Shown in pieces: positions 43,632-53,480 of a stretch of DNA of 64,000 nt. The notes under the pieces are model-generated. The model saw nothing but the letters and a program-made list of their open reading frames with translations, was not told the DNA's origin and ran no database searches. Both the position numbers and the translations under genes were made by a program. The stretch lies in NCBI GenBank assembly GCA_964618975.1, contig CAZUDI010000008.1:13117-77116 (forward strand), in the 5' to 3' direction. The stretch's first letter is position 1, and each line of letters opens with the position of its first letter. The stretch comes from CAZUDI01 sp964618975 (GTDB lineage: Bacteria > Desulfobacterota > Desulfomonilia > UBA1062).

Positions 43632-44324
43632 CTATGCCAGAAGGTCTACCGGATTGTACATGAAACTCCGCCCCCCTTCATCGAAGAGCGTTTCCGGCAT
43701 CCCTGCCGAAAGCGGGGAGCCCCAGCTCATCTGATAGGCGTTCAGGGCGCTTTCCCGGGGGGAAGGACCTCCTGGCATGCCGCCCGTCGCCATTCCCAGG
43801 GGTTCTGCCCGGGGCGACTCGATTCCGCTGGCTTCCAGAAAGGCGGCCAGCTCCTCGCTGCTGAGCTCTCCGTCACCGTCGGTGTCATAGGCCGAGACGG
43901 CCTCCTCGGTGTCGATGACCGTGCCGGTCGCCCCGGAGATCTTCTCCGCCAGGGTTTCGAGTTCGGCCTGCGAGATCCCCCCGCTGGCATCCTCGTCGGC
44001 CGCGTCAAATATGGCAGCCGGGCCCGGTCCGCCCCTGCCCGGCTGCATCTGTGCCTGAATGCCGCTGGCGGCCATGAAGTTCATCATCTCCTCCTGGCTG
44101 AGCTCCCCGTCGCCATCGGCGTCGTAGGTGGCCAGGGCCTCTTCGGTGTCGAGGGTGTCTCCGGCGATCTTCTCCGCAAACGTCTCGAGCTCCGTGTGTG
44201 AAATCCCCCCGCTCGCGTCACTGTCGATCCTGCCGAACATCTCCTCCGGCCCGCGCGTCTGAGGCATCGACTGGGTCTGCCAGTAACTCATGCACCCGCC
44301 ATAACCGCTGATTCCATTAACCAT
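43632..44324 (-). CDS. EF-hand calcium-binding protein A (four EF-hands, no signal peptide)
   Basis: 230 residues. Four EF-hand loops in two pairs: DSDASGGISHTELE, DADGDGELSQEEM, DEDASGGISQAELE and DTDGDGELSSEEL; in each pair the first is a DxxxSGG variant and the second a canonical DxDGDG loop. No signal peptide or lipobox; the N-terminus is MVNGISGYGGCMSYW. The C-terminal 40 residues (from ESALNAYQ to YNPVDLLA) resemble the end of the EF-hand protein at 50990. GGAGGG precedes ATG 44324. A hairpin leader lies just upstream. It binds Ca2+; cellular role unknown. Confidence 0.82.
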   Translation of the reverse strand: MVNGISGYGGCMSYWQTQSMPQTRGPEEMFGRIDSDASGGISHTELETFAEKIAGDTLDTEEALATYDADGDGELSQEEMMNFMAASGIQAQMQPGRGGPGPAAIFDAADEDASGGISQAELETLAEKISGATGTVIDTEEAVSAYDTDGDGELSSEELAAFLEASGIESPRAEPLGMATGGMPGGPSPRESALNAYQMSWGSPLSAGMPETLFDEGGRSFMYNPVDLLA

Positions 44325-44344
44325 GAACTCCCTCCTTTGAATTT

Positions 44345-44381
44345 CCCTCTGAGGGTCGCGTCGGCCGCGATTCGCAGAGGG
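44345..44381 (-). other. Leader hairpin before EF-hand protein A
   Basis: CCCTCTG (44345-44351) pairs with CAGAGGG (44375-44381), and an inner stem TCGCG/CGCGA (44356-44360 with 44366-44370) extends it. It ends about 20 nt before the start codon, so it could affect mRNA stability or translation. Confidence 0.4.
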
Positions 44382-44514
44382 TTCTCTTTCTCCCGCCGGC
44401 CCTCCTGGTTGGCTCGCCCCTTTCATGGCCTTTATCGCATGGCAGGAGAGACACCGCGTGTCCGTATCTCACCGACAGCCCCCTTGCAGACACGCTCAAG
44501 CCCGCAACGGGTTT

Positions 44515-44598
44515 CATCAGGCGGATGAACCCCAGGGCGAGCCTAAAGCCCCTGCCTTCCACTGCAAGCAGCGGGGAATGCGACCCTCAGGCCATTTC
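44515..44598 (+). repeat. Dispersed intergenic structured repeat, copy 12
   Basis: ATCAGGCGGATGAACCCCAG, GGCGAGCC, CCACTGCAAGCAGCGGGG, AATGCGACCCTCAGGCCATT. One of the best-preserved copies. Confidence 0.82.
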
Positions 44599-45496
44599 CA
44601 GGACAAGCCCTGCTCCCTGTCTCCGCCAGGAATATAGGAAGGCAAACTTTGTGCGACTAACCTGGTCCCCGGGAGGCCTGCCTCGGAATAGCCAGAAGCG
44701 TGCCAAGAAAGGCCCGTCTTTCAGCATCTACTGCCCCTTCCGACAGTGGATTCGTTACCGCCTTCGGCCGGGATCCCTGAAGCGCGCTTTGCGGTCATGC
44801 CGTCTGGGATAAGCCATCCTCCGCAGGCAGACAGGGCTGGCGGTAACTAAATCCCGGCCGGTCGGTTTGCGTTTTCCAAACCACAATTAATTGATCTTCT
44901 TGGTTATTTTTTAAAACCAGCCGGTAAGATGTTCCCGGGGAGGGGCAATTTTTACCCCCCCCCCGGGGCCCTCACGGCGACCGGCGTACCGCTCACCGAT
45001 GCGCCCCCCGCCCTTCAGAGGCCCCCAGCGGTCACGATCTTCCCCGCCGCACAGGGGGAGCATTGGGCCTACGAGGCTCGCAGCATGCAGAAGGGTGTAC
45101 TTATTGCCCGGGTATCATCACGATTATCAGTGCCTGCCCGCCGGGGGTCGTCCGGCGGCACCGGGGGTCAGCATTACCTCGCCTACGGGCAAAGGCGAGC
45201 ACTCTTCAGGAGCGTATAACTCCTCCCAGGGAAACGCTACCAATGACGATTACGGGGAAATCTCCGGATCCATCCCGGTGGGAACCTATGACAGGGAGGT
45301 AAAAGGCGGCTCTTTCCCGAAATGAAACCCTCCACGCTTCAGGCAACCGGACGTGAGGAGACAAATCCAGAGCATCACTCGCACGGCGAGGGAGGCCTTT
45401 TCTGAAACCTCCGCCGCGGGCTGACAGCATAAGACACCACCTCTGTCTGGAACAGGGGCCTGTCCCACCGCATGCGTCACCGCCTGGGGGGGTCGT
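44599..45496. other. About 0.9 kb of apparent gene wreckage without an intact gene
   Basis: No intact gene with a ribosome site is seen. A run of ten C (44955-44964) follows a possible start at 44929. Two plus-strand frames are each open for about 95-110 codons (to 45219 and 45325). The second ends in a protein-like stretch (VSITSPTGKGEHSSGAYNSS... to GGSFPK) rich in Gly/Ser/Thr as in secreted beta proteins. The parts may be the remains of one gene broken by frameshift. It lies between the dispersed repeat at 44515 and the IS3 fragment at 45497. Confidence 0.3.
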
Positions 45497-45697
45497 TCAG
45501 TTCCTTACATCGCCGCGCCTGCGGCGGTCTTCGAGGATCTCGGGTGCCCGTTTGATCAGGAGGGACTTCCAGTTCTTGATCTGGTTGGGGTGCACCTGAT
45601 ACTCGTCCGCGAGCTCCTCGAGGGTCTTGCCCCCCCGCATGTATTCCGTCACCACCATGGCCTTGAACTCTCCGGAAAATGTCCTGCGTGTACTCAT
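45497..45697 (-). pseudogene. Truncated IS3-family transposase OrfA
   Basis: 66 residues, only the N-terminal helix-turn-helix of an IS3/IS911-type OrfA: MSTRRTFSGEFKAMVVTEY, GGKTLEELADEYQVHPNQIKNWKSLL. Intact OrfA proteins have about 90-100 residues with a leucine zipper and are followed by OrfB (DDE integrase); neither is present. It marks an old insertion in the 44.6-45.7 kb wreckage. Confidence 0.8.
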
Positions 45698-45745
45698 GAC
45701 GCTCTGCTTACCCCCCCTTGCTTCACCGATTCACCCTTGCCTTCG

Positions 45746-45823
45746 TGGGGATGAACCCCAGGGCAAACTCTTGCCCCTGCTCTCCGCTGCAAACAGCGCG
45801 AGATGTGACCCTCAGGCCATTAA
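45746..45823 (+). repeat. Dispersed intergenic structured repeat, copy 13
   Basis: GTGGGGATGAACCCCAGGGC, then CTCCGCTGCAAACAGCG and GATGTGACCCTCAGGCCATT. It lies downstream of the MacB operon, beside the IS3 fragment. Confidence 0.8.
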
Positions 45824-45915
45824 TCCATGCTGCCTCCGGGTGTCGCTCCCGGAAGGCCGGCCTGGGGCTCCCGGAAGGCCCATCCCGCGGCACCGTCACT
45901 GCCTGCTCCCGCCCC

Positions 45916-47123
<1,208 letters not shown>

Positions 47124-47127
<4 letters not shown>

Positions 47128-47855
47128 GGCCTTACCCCCCCGTTGTGTTGTTCGTTGTCGATAAGTCCGTCGAGGAAATGCACCACCCGCTGGGCATAGA
47201 GCGCCATATCCGTTTCGTGGGTCACCATGACGATGGTCACGCCCCGCTCTTCGTTGAAGGCCTTCAGGAGTTCCATGATGTCGCGGCTGGTGGAGGAGTC
47301 CAGGTTTCCGGTGGGCTCGTCCGCCATGAGCACCTCGGGCTCGATCACCATGGCGCGCGCGATGGCGACCCGCTGCTGCTGACCACCGGAGAGCTCGCCC
47401 GGGGTATGCGACTCCCACCCGGCAAGGCCCACCGCGGCGAGGGCCTCACGGGCGCGCCCATGCCGCTTATGGGCGGCAACCCCCCGGTAGATCAGGGGCA
47501 GCTCCACATTCTCCAGGGCCGAGGTGCGGTTGAGCAGGTTGAAGCCCTGGAACACAAAGCCCAGATAATGACGTCGCACAAGCGCGCGCTGATCGCGCGT
47601 CAGGGCCTCCACCGCGACACCCTTGAAACGGTAGGAGCCGGAGCTCGGCACATCCAGGCAGCCCAGGATATTCATGCAGGTGGACTTGCCCGATCCGCTC
47701 GGACCCATGACCGCCACAAACTCACCTTTGGCGATGCCCAGATCGATGCCCCTGAGGGCAGGCACCTCCACACTGCCCGTGCCATACACCTTGGTGATGG
47801 CCTCGAGCTCTATGAGGGGATGCGGCGGGTTCCCCCTGAACGCATGCATCTTCAT
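47124..47855 (-). CDS. MacB/LolD-like ABC transporter ATPase
   Basis: 243 residues. Walker A GPSGSGKST, Q-loop VFQGFNLL, signature LSGGQQQRVAIARAM, Walker B VLMADEPTGNLDS and H-loop VTHETD. Powers the separate permease encoded next; in E. coli MacB both parts are one chain, so this is the split form. ATGA overlaps on both sides (adaptor upstream, permease downstream) show strict translational coupling. Confidence 0.94.
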
Positions 47856-49162
47856 GGCTTTGCACTCATGGCCCCGACGACGAGTTCCATGCCCGGCTGG
47901 ATGTCGCCGCTTTTAATCTCGGTCATGATACCGTTGGTCATTCCGGTGGTGACCGTGAGGGGCACCGGATGGCCGTCCTTCAGGGTCCAGACCTGTTGTC
48001 TGCCGTTGACTTCCTTTTCGGATTCGTGATTCGATGCGGTCCTGTTCCTGCCCGGTGGCCGGGGGAAAAGCCTGCTTGTAAAACTGCCGGCAGTGGTCTT
48101 TTCCCCTGTGGGACCGGCCTGGATCGCCGGTGGGGTGAACCTGAGCGCGGCATTGGGAACCAGGATCGCACCGGTGACCCCGGCCACCGTGATATCGGCG
48201 GTGGCCGTCATCCCCGGCCTCAGCAGAAGCTCGTTATTGTCGACTTTAAGCACGGTTTCATAGGTAATGACCCCGTCGGTGTCGGTGGCGGCATATCTCA
48301 CCTGGGTGATGCAGGCGGGGAAAACCTCTTCAGGATAGGCATCCACCTCAAAGGTGGCGGTCTGGCCCTGACGGACCTGCCCCACATCGGCCTCGTCCAC
48401 ATCCACATGCAGCTCCATGCGGGCGAGATCCTCGGCCAGGGTGAAGAGGACCGGGGCCTGCAGAGACGCGGCCACGGTCTGGCCGGGCTCCACATCTCGA
48501 CTCAGGACAATGCCGTTGATGGGGGAACGGATCACGGCCTTGGAAAGATCGGTCTGGGCGGATTCGAGGACAGCCTGCGCCTGTGAGGCCTGGGCCTTCG
48601 TACTGGCCAGGTCGGCCTGGGCCTTGGCATAAGCCGCCTCGGAGGCCTCCAGATCGTAGGCCGAGGGCACCTTGCCACCGCTGAGTTCGTGAACCTGTCT
48701 GAACCTCTCGAGCTCGGCGCGGGTCACCTTCAGGGAGGCCTGGGCCTGTAAGACCTGCGATTGGGCGGATTCCAGGGCGGCCCTTGAGTTCTTGACCGCG
48801 GCGACGAGCTTTTCGGTGTCCAGGCGTGCCAGCACCTGGCCGGCGGCCACCTGATCGTTGTAGTCTGCTTCAACGGTCTTGATAATCCCGGAGAGTTCGC
48901 TGCCGACGTCCACCTGGTTGGTGGGCTCTAGGTTGCCGGTGGCCCCCACGGTCATGGCAAGATCTCCCAGCACGGCCTTGCCGGTCTTGAACTGGTAGGA
49001 TTCCGATCCACCGCGTGTACTCCAGAGGGTCAGCAGAACTATCACGACAACTGCCGCCCCCCCCCAGAAGACAATGCGCTTGAGGAACCTCTTCCTCCCT
49101 GAAGAAACACCTATCCCCAGGGTCTGTCTGACATCGGATTCAGGGTGCGTATTTGACTCCAT
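47852..49162 (-). CDS. MacA-like periplasmic adaptor (HlyD/RND MFP family)
   Basis: 436 residues. An N-terminal membrane anchor at about 27-45 (IVFWGGAAVVVIVLLTLW), lipoyl halves flanking an alpha-hairpin coiled coil of about 100 residues (AVKNSRAALESAQSQVLQAQASLKVTRAELERFRQV...YAKAQADLASTKAQASQAQAVLESAQTDLSKA), then beta-barrel RSPINGIVLSRDVEPGQTVAASLQAPVLFTLAEDLARMELHVDVDEADVGQV and membrane-proximal domain. It links the MacB-like pump to TolC. TAAGGAGA precedes the ATG; 17 bp after the TolC-like gene. Confidence 0.93.
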   Translation of the reverse strand: MESNTHPESDVRQTLGIGVSSGRKRFLKRIVFWGGAAVVVIVLLTLWSTRGGSESYQFKTGKAVLGDLAMTVGATGNLEPTNQVDVGSELSGIIKTVEADYNDQVAAGQVLARLDTEKLVAAVKNSRAALESAQSQVLQAQASLKVTRAELERFRQVHELSGGKVPSAYDLEASEAAYAKAQADLASTKAQASQAQAVLESAQTDLSKAVIRSPINGIVLSRDVEPGQTVAASLQAPVLFTLAEDLARMELHVDVDEADVGQVRQGQTATFEVDAYPEEVFPACITQVRYAATDTDGVITYETVLKVDNNELLLRPGMTATADITVAGVTGAILVPNAALRFTPPAIQAGPTGEKTTAGSFTSRLFPRPPGRNRTASNHESEKEVNGRQQVWTLKDGHPVPLTVTTGMTNGIMTEIKSGDIQPGMELVVGAMSAKP

Positions 49163-49179
49163 AGTGCGTTTCTCCTTAA

Positions 49180-50628
49180 TTAAGAACTCGGCGCCATGGA
49201 TGTCCAGCCGCCACCCAGGGCCTTGTACAGGCTTATAAGATTCGTGATCACCGCCGCCTCGCTCTGTACCAGCTCGTCCTCATATGTCAGGAGTGTGCGC
49301 TGTGTATCGAGAAGGCTGTCAAAATCGATCAGACCGGCATCGTATCGGTTCTGTGCAAGATCAACCGCCTTAAGGGCCGCAGCGGCGGCGTCCTGGAGGG
49401 ATACACGGCGGGTCTGTTCTTCGACATAGGCCACCAGGGCATTCTCCGCCTCCTCGAGGGCGGAGAGCACCACGGCCTCGTAGGCTATCAGGGCCTGCTC
49501 CTGCAGGGCCGAGGCCACCTCGATACCGGCCCTCACCGAACCGGAGCGGAAGATGGGCCACGAAATCCGCGGGCCATAGTTCCAGGCCCGGGAGCCGGCC
49601 GTTATCAGATCCCCCAGGTCAAGGGCATCGTACCCGATGGAGCCGCTCAGGGTGAGTTTGGGGTAGAGATCGGACTCGGCCACGCCCACGCGCGCGGTCT
49701 GGGCCGCAAGCGCCTGCTCGGCCTGGCGCACATCCGGCCGGCGCCGGAGGACATCGGCGGGCACACCGAGGGCCACCGTGGTGGGAATGACCGGCAGCGG
49801 CGTATAAGAGCCAAGTTCGGCATCAAGCTTACCGGGTGGCTCTCCCAGGAGGACCGCAATCCGGTTTTTGGCCTGTTCCACCTGGGTGCACAGGGCTGGT
49901 ATCCCGGAACGGGTTTTTTCCACGTTCGAACGCGCCATGGCCACGGCAAGCTCATCGCTGAGACCGGAAAGAAGGCGATACTGTTCGATCCGGTACGACT
50001 CCTCCTGCATCCCGAGATTTTTCCGGGCCACCTCCAGCCTGGCCTGGTACATGCGCAGCTCAATGTCGTTCAGGGCCACTTCGGCGCTCAGCGACACGAG
50101 CACGTCATTGACATTCTCGCAGCTGGCCCGCAGATCCGCCTCGGCCGCCTCGACCGACCGGCGCAGGCCGCCGAAGAGATCGATCTCCCAGCCGGCGTCG
50201 AACCCTGCCGAATACAGCGTCTTGCTAGACCCGCTGCCGCTGTCCCCGCTGGAGCGGCTGCGGGTACCGGACGCGGACGCGTCCAGGCTGGGGAAGAGGC
50301 CCGCCCTGACCATGGTGCGCGCGGCACGCGCCTGTCTGAGGCGTGAGCGGGCGTCCTTCAGGTCGAGATTGTTCTCGAGGGCCATCTCGATCAGGCCGCT
50401 CAGTACGGGGTCGTCGAGGGTCTTCCACCACCTGGCCAGTGTCTGCGGATCTGTTTCTCCGCTGTTCAATCCGCTCGCCAGGGGGGTATTCCAGGTCTCG
50501 GCCACCGTGATCTCCGGCCTGATATAGTCCGGCCCCACTATCGCGCACCCGGACAGAGACAGGACCGCCAGACACCAGATGACCCGTGTCACTATCCCGC
50601 AGACATGTTGTATTTTTAGACCCTGCAT
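49180..50628 (-). CDS. TolC-like outer membrane efflux lipoprotein (NodT family)
   Basis: 482 residues. Lipoprotein signal CLAVLSLSGCAIVGPDYIRPE (lipobox Cys near 25), then the duplicated OEP repeats, including TLARWWKTLDDPVLSGLIEMALENNLDLKDARSRLRQARAAR, LGVPADVLRRRPDVRQAEQALAAQTARVGVAESDLYPKLTLSGSIGY and a final RYDAGLIDFDSLLDTQRTLL. It forms the outer-membrane channel of the pump. ATG 50628 has AAGGTGAG upstream. An ATG at 50646 overlaps the stop of a small upstream frame (TGATG) and is an alternative, coupled start. First gene of the efflux operon. Confidence 0.9.
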   Translation of the reverse strand: MQGLKIQHVCGIVTRVIWCLAVLSLSGCAIVGPDYIRPEITVAETWNTPLASGLNSGETDPQTLARWWKTLDDPVLSGLIEMALENNLDLKDARSRLRQARAARTMVRAGLFPSLDASASGTRSRSSGDSGSGSSKTLYSAGFDAGWEIDLFGGLRRSVEAAEADLRASCENVNDVLVSLSAEVALNDIELRMYQARLEVARKNLGMQEESYRIEQYRLLSGLSDELAVAMARSNVEKTRSGIPALCTQVEQAKNRIAVLLGEPPGKLDAELGSYTPLPVIPTTVALGVPADVLRRRPDVRQAEQALAAQTARVGVAESDLYPKLTLSGSIGYDALDLGDLITAGSRAWNYGPRISWPIFRSGSVRAGIEVASALQEQALIAYEAVVLSALEEAENALVAYVEEQTRRVSLQDAAAAALKAVDLAQNRYDAGLIDFDSLLDTQRTLLTYEDELVQSEAAVITNLISLYKALGGGWTSMAPSS

Positions 50629-50645
50629 ATGCCGCTCACCTTTCA

Positions 50646-50849
50646 TCAGCCTTGCATCTCTTTTCCGTTGTGCCTGAAATCCCGTCCGTTCCGAGGCCGA
50701 CAAGGTGCACTCCCTCCGGAAGGCGCTCCAGGGGGGCGACACAATCGGCCATGACCCATCCGCATGTCCCGCAGATTCTGATTCACCTTCACCCGGATGC
50801 CTGCCGGGCTCAGCGACAGACTCCCCCATCCGGTCTCGCGTGTATTCAT
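50646..50849 (-). CDS. Candidate 67-residue leader ORF coupled to the TolC-like gene
   Basis: It starts at ATG 50849 behind a strong site (AGGAGAGG) and ends in TGATG at the alternative start of the TolC-like gene. The peptide begins MNTRETGWGSLSLSPAGIRV, is Arg/Gly-rich, and has no domain I know. It may be a true small protein, a translated leader or chance. The position between a promoter near 50906 and the efflux operon makes a leader role worth considering. Confidence 0.4.
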   Translation of the reverse strand: MNTRETGWGSLSLSPAGIRVKVNQNLRDMRMGHGRLCRPPGAPSGGSAPCRPRNGRDFRHNGKEMQG

Positions 50850-50905
50850 TATGCACCTCTCCTGTCCCCGAGCTTGCGAACTGGCTCTTACCGGGAACGC
50901 CGTCC

Positions 50906-50960
50906 CTTATAGCGGATCATTGTGGAGAAATTATGGATAAATCCTGTGAAGAGTGTGGAG
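50906..50960 (-). promoter_or_regulatory. BaeR-box-like promoter of the TolC-MacAB operon
   Basis: Minus strand -10 TATAAG (50906-50911), 9 bp, then a 40-bp block (plus-strand reading TGTGGnGAAAnTATGGA, 7 bp, TGTGAAGAnTGTG; 50921-50960) shared with 53496-53535. In minus reading it contains TCCATAATTTC, close to the core of the E. coli BaeR box. The leader to the TolC-like start is about 270 nt. Confidence 0.65.
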
Positions 50961-50989
50961 ATTTGTTCCGGGCAGACCGGTGAGGGGGA

Positions 50990-51370
50990 TCACACCATGA
51001 GGTCAATGGGGGTGTAAGAAGACTCCCCGGCCATCTCACGGGAGAGCCCGGGGAGGTTCGAGCCCTCCCGGCTGCCGGCATGCACCCGATAGGCGGCCGT
51101 GGCCGTATCCGCAGAGACCGTCCCGGAGTCACCCAGCTCCAGTTCCGTTGAAGATGCGGTTTGCAGCAGGCCCATGGCCTCCAGATACGCCATGAGTTCA
51201 TCGTAACTCAGCACCCCGTCACCATTCAGGTCGTAGGGATCAGTCGCGGAAACGCCGCCGGTGACCCCAGAGCGGCCGGTGACGGTCGAACCTGCGGACA
51301 CAACTTTCTGCGAATCCTCGGGAAGCTTATACGTGCTGATCTCATTAACCGCGCCCAGGGCATCGATCAT
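50990..51370 (-). CDS. EF-hand calcium-binding protein B (one canonical loop)
   Basis: 126 residues without a signal peptide (MIDALGAVNEISTYKLPEDSQ). One canonical EF-hand loop, DLNGDGVLSYDELMAYLEAMG. The C-terminal about 37 residues (ATAAYRVHAGSREGSNLPGL to SSYTPIDLMV) align without large gaps with the end of EF-hand protein A (ALNAYQMSWGSPLSAGMPET to FMYNPVDLLA). AAGAGGT precedes ATG 51370. It lies upstream of, and on the same strand as, the efflux operon but has its own promoter candidate. Role unknown. Confidence 0.72.
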   Translation of the reverse strand: MIDALGAVNEISTYKLPEDSQKVVSAGSTVTGRSGVTGGVSATDPYDLNGDGVLSYDELMAYLEAMGLLQTASSTELELGDSGTVSADTATAAYRVHAGSREGSNLPGLSREMAGESSYTPIDLMV

Positions 51371-51443
51371 GGCATACCTCTTTGTGAATGTCCGTCGGTG
51401 GTCCGGCAAGTCCCGGAGCCCTCCCGCAGACATCCCCGATCTG

Positions 51444-51472
51444 AATATAATCCGCAACCGCAAGGTTGTACA
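51444..51472 (-). promoter_or_regulatory. Candidate promoter of EF-hand protein B
   Basis: Minus strand TGTACA (51467-51472), 17-bp spacer, TATATT (51444-51449), about 75 bp before the start codon. Confidence 0.4.
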
Positions 51473-51587
51473 GAGATTTCATGTATTTCTTTGTATCGTT
51501 ATGGAACGAATCACCGATCATGGGCATGCACCCCTGTCCCCCTGGGCCGCGACGCCGTAGCCCCCAAATGCCGCCGCGCTCCCGCCT

Positions 51588-52290
51588 TCACCCCTGTGTC
51601 AGGAGATAGCCCTCGCCGCGGACGGTCTTGAGGTAATAGGGCCTCGCCGGATCGTCTCCGAGCTTCTGTCGGATGCGGCTGATGTAGACGTCGATGGAGC
51701 GGTCGACCCCGTTGTACTCCGAATGGAACACCTCCCTGTAGAGATCGTCACGGGAAACGACGAATCCCGCCTTGCGGGCAAGATACCACAGCAGATCGAA
51801 TTCCGTGGAGGTCAGGTCGAGGAGCCTTTCCTTGAGGGAGGCCTCCCGCCGGGAGGCATTCACCGTCAGGTCTCTGATCGTTATACACCGTTGGGATTTC
51901 CCCCTGGCCCCGGAACACCCCCTCCGGAACAGGGCGCCCATATGCGCCAGCAGCAGACGGGGGGACAGGCTTGGCCAGAACATCGTCCGCCCCGGCCTCC
52001 AGGGCCAGAATCTCTTCCAGCTCATCGCCCTGTCCCGTCAACACGAGGATCACGCCCGCATATCTCAGACGCAGTTCCCTGGTGAACTCGCTCGCATCGC
52101 TATCGAAGGCCTCCCTGTCCAGGAGCACCAGCTCGGGGGCCTCCCTTGCGAGGGCCTCCCAGGCATCGGATGGGTCCTGCTTATAGGCAACCTCACACCC
52201 CCCGCCGGACAGGTGGGACAGGTGCCACGGCATGCGCCAGTAAGCGGCTTCATCCACACCTGCCACCAGAATGGCCCTGTTGTCCAGCAT
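51588..52290 (-). pseudogene. OmpR/PhoB-type response regulator split by a frameshift
   Basis: Two overlapping frames together make one regulator. The first (from ATG 52290) is a receiver: phospho-acceptor in ELVLLDREAF, Thr in VLVLTGQGDE, Lys in GADDVLAKP; the usual N-terminal acidic pair is weak (LVAGVDEAAY). The second frame supplies RLLLAHMGALFRR and the winged helix ITIRDLTVNASRREASLKERLLDLTSTEFDLLWYLARKAGFVVSRDDLYREVFHSEYNGVDRSIDVYISRIRQKLGDD...YLKTVRGEGYLL. They meet at a run of six G (51959-51964); one G fewer would restore the frame. No histidine kinase is adjacent. Real pseudogene, phase-variable switch or sequencing error cannot be told apart here. Confidence 0.8.
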
Positions 52291-52371
52291 CTGCGAGCAT
52301 CCCTTACCTTTCACCCATAGCAGTGCCTGCCCCCTCCGGGGAATCGCGGGCCTGAAAAGGCGCCCTCCCCC

Positions 52372-52830
52372 TTACTGGTCTTCATACACATAGGAGTAAT
52401 CGCAGCTTTCGAGATAGGGGTAATCGTCGGAGGTGATATCGGTATCGCCGGTTTCATAGTGGCATATCCCCCCGATGATCACGATCAGGTCCAGGGCCTC
52501 CTGCAGCCCTGAGATATCGATATCGCTGTCGAATTCACAATCGACGGTCTGGTCTGAGCTGTTGATCAGGGTGACATCCCCGCCACCCTCGTCCTCCACG
52601 TCCACGTCGTAGAGATCGCCCCGCAGGAGGATATAGGTGCCATTGTAATCCTCGCCGTCTCCCATGGCCTCCCACAGACCGGCCACCGACAGGGTTGCGT
52701 GGGAAGCCGACATCAAGAGATAATATTCCGTACCTTCATCGTCACTGTCATCCGCGCCGCACCCGCAAAGCACCAGACCCGCTGACAGGACCAGCAACCA
52801 CAGTGGAAACAACCGGACACTACGCTCCAT
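52372..52830 (-). CDS. Acidic lipoprotein, unknown
   Basis: 152 residues. Lipoprotein signal RLFPLWLLVLSAGLVLCGCGA with the lipobox Cys at about 23 or 25. The mature part is strongly acidic (DDSDDEGTEYY, DVDVEDEGGGDV, DSDIDISG, ETGDTDITSDDYPYLESCDYSYVYEDQ), as if it binds cations, but there is no full EF-hand loop. Aligned on one strand with the EF-hand gene at 52927 and the frameshifted regulator. No known family. Confidence 0.68.
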   Translation of the reverse strand: MERSVRLFPLWLLVLSAGLVLCGCGADDSDDEGTEYYLLMSASHATLSVAGLWEAMGDGEDYNGTYILLRGDLYDVDVEDEGGGDVTLINSSDQTVDCEFDSDIDISGLQEALDLIVIIGGICHYETGDTDITSDDYPYLESCDYSYVYEDQ

Positions 52831-52926
52831 TCGCCCCCCTCTCAGTCCTCAGTCACCGGCACAGGGCTAAGGGTCGCATCCGGGCCCTGTGCCGGCATGA
52901 ATTCTCATCGCTTGGGGAAATCCCCC

Positions 52927-53418
52927 TCATTGGGGGGCGTCCCCCTCATATGGCCCCCGCAGGGCAGCATCACCACCGGAAAAAGGCCTGCCCCTCCCCG
53001 GCCTGCGGTCGGGGAGCTCGTCTTCGGAGAGTTCTCCGTCACCATCGGCATCGAAGCGCGCGACGAAATCGGCCCGGGAGGCCGCGTGTTCCTCTTCTGA
53101 GATCACTCCGTCGCCGTCGGCGTCATATCTGTCGACAAAGGCCTCCCGGGAGGCCTGCATGAGGGCCTGCCTCTCCGTGCGGGAAAGCTCCCCGTCACCG
53201 TCGGTGTCGTAGCGCTCCAGGAGGGCCTGGCGGGCGGTCTCCTCCTCGGCGGCGCTCAGTCGCCCGTCCCCATCGGCGTCATACTGATCGGCAATGAAGG
53301 GGGGCAGCGGGGGATGTCCTTCACCGCAGGCCCCGGGACCGAAGGCCTGCGCCATTCCGGGGACGAGAAGACAGGCCAGGGCAATCATGCCTGCCACCTG
53401 TTTCAGACGAACATTCAT
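52927..53418 (-). CDS. Secreted EF-hand protein C (four canonical loops)
   Basis: 163 residues. Signal peptide RLKQVAGMIALACLLVPGMAQA, so it is exported to the periplasm or beyond. Four canonical EF-hand loops follow: DADGDGRLSAAE, DTDGDGELSRTE, DADGDGVISEEE and DADGDGELSEDE, giving high Ca2+ capacity. The C-terminus is Gly/Arg/Asp-rich. ATG 53418 follows GGAGAGAAAGG. It is divergent from baeS and its promoter carries the BaeR-like box, so it is probably part of the BaeSR-type response. Confidence 0.88.
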   Translation of the reverse strand: MNVRLKQVAGMIALACLLVPGMAQAFGPGACGEGHPPLPPFIADQYDADGDGRLSAAEEETARQALLERYDTDGDGELSRTERQALMQASREAFVDRYDADGDGVISEEEHAASRADFVARFDADGDGELSEDELPDRRPGRGRPFSGGDAALRGPYEGDAPQ

Positions 53419-53480
53419 CCTTTCTCTCCTTTCATTCATTTTTCATGCGGCCGCGCAGGGTCTTTTCCCCTGCGCAATGA

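Noticed and set aside
45286..45480. Minus-strand frame (KASLAVRVMLWICLLTSG...) as a gene or intron-encoded piece
   Set aside because: No ribosome site, no recognisable domain, and it lies in degraded sequence beside a truncated OrfA.
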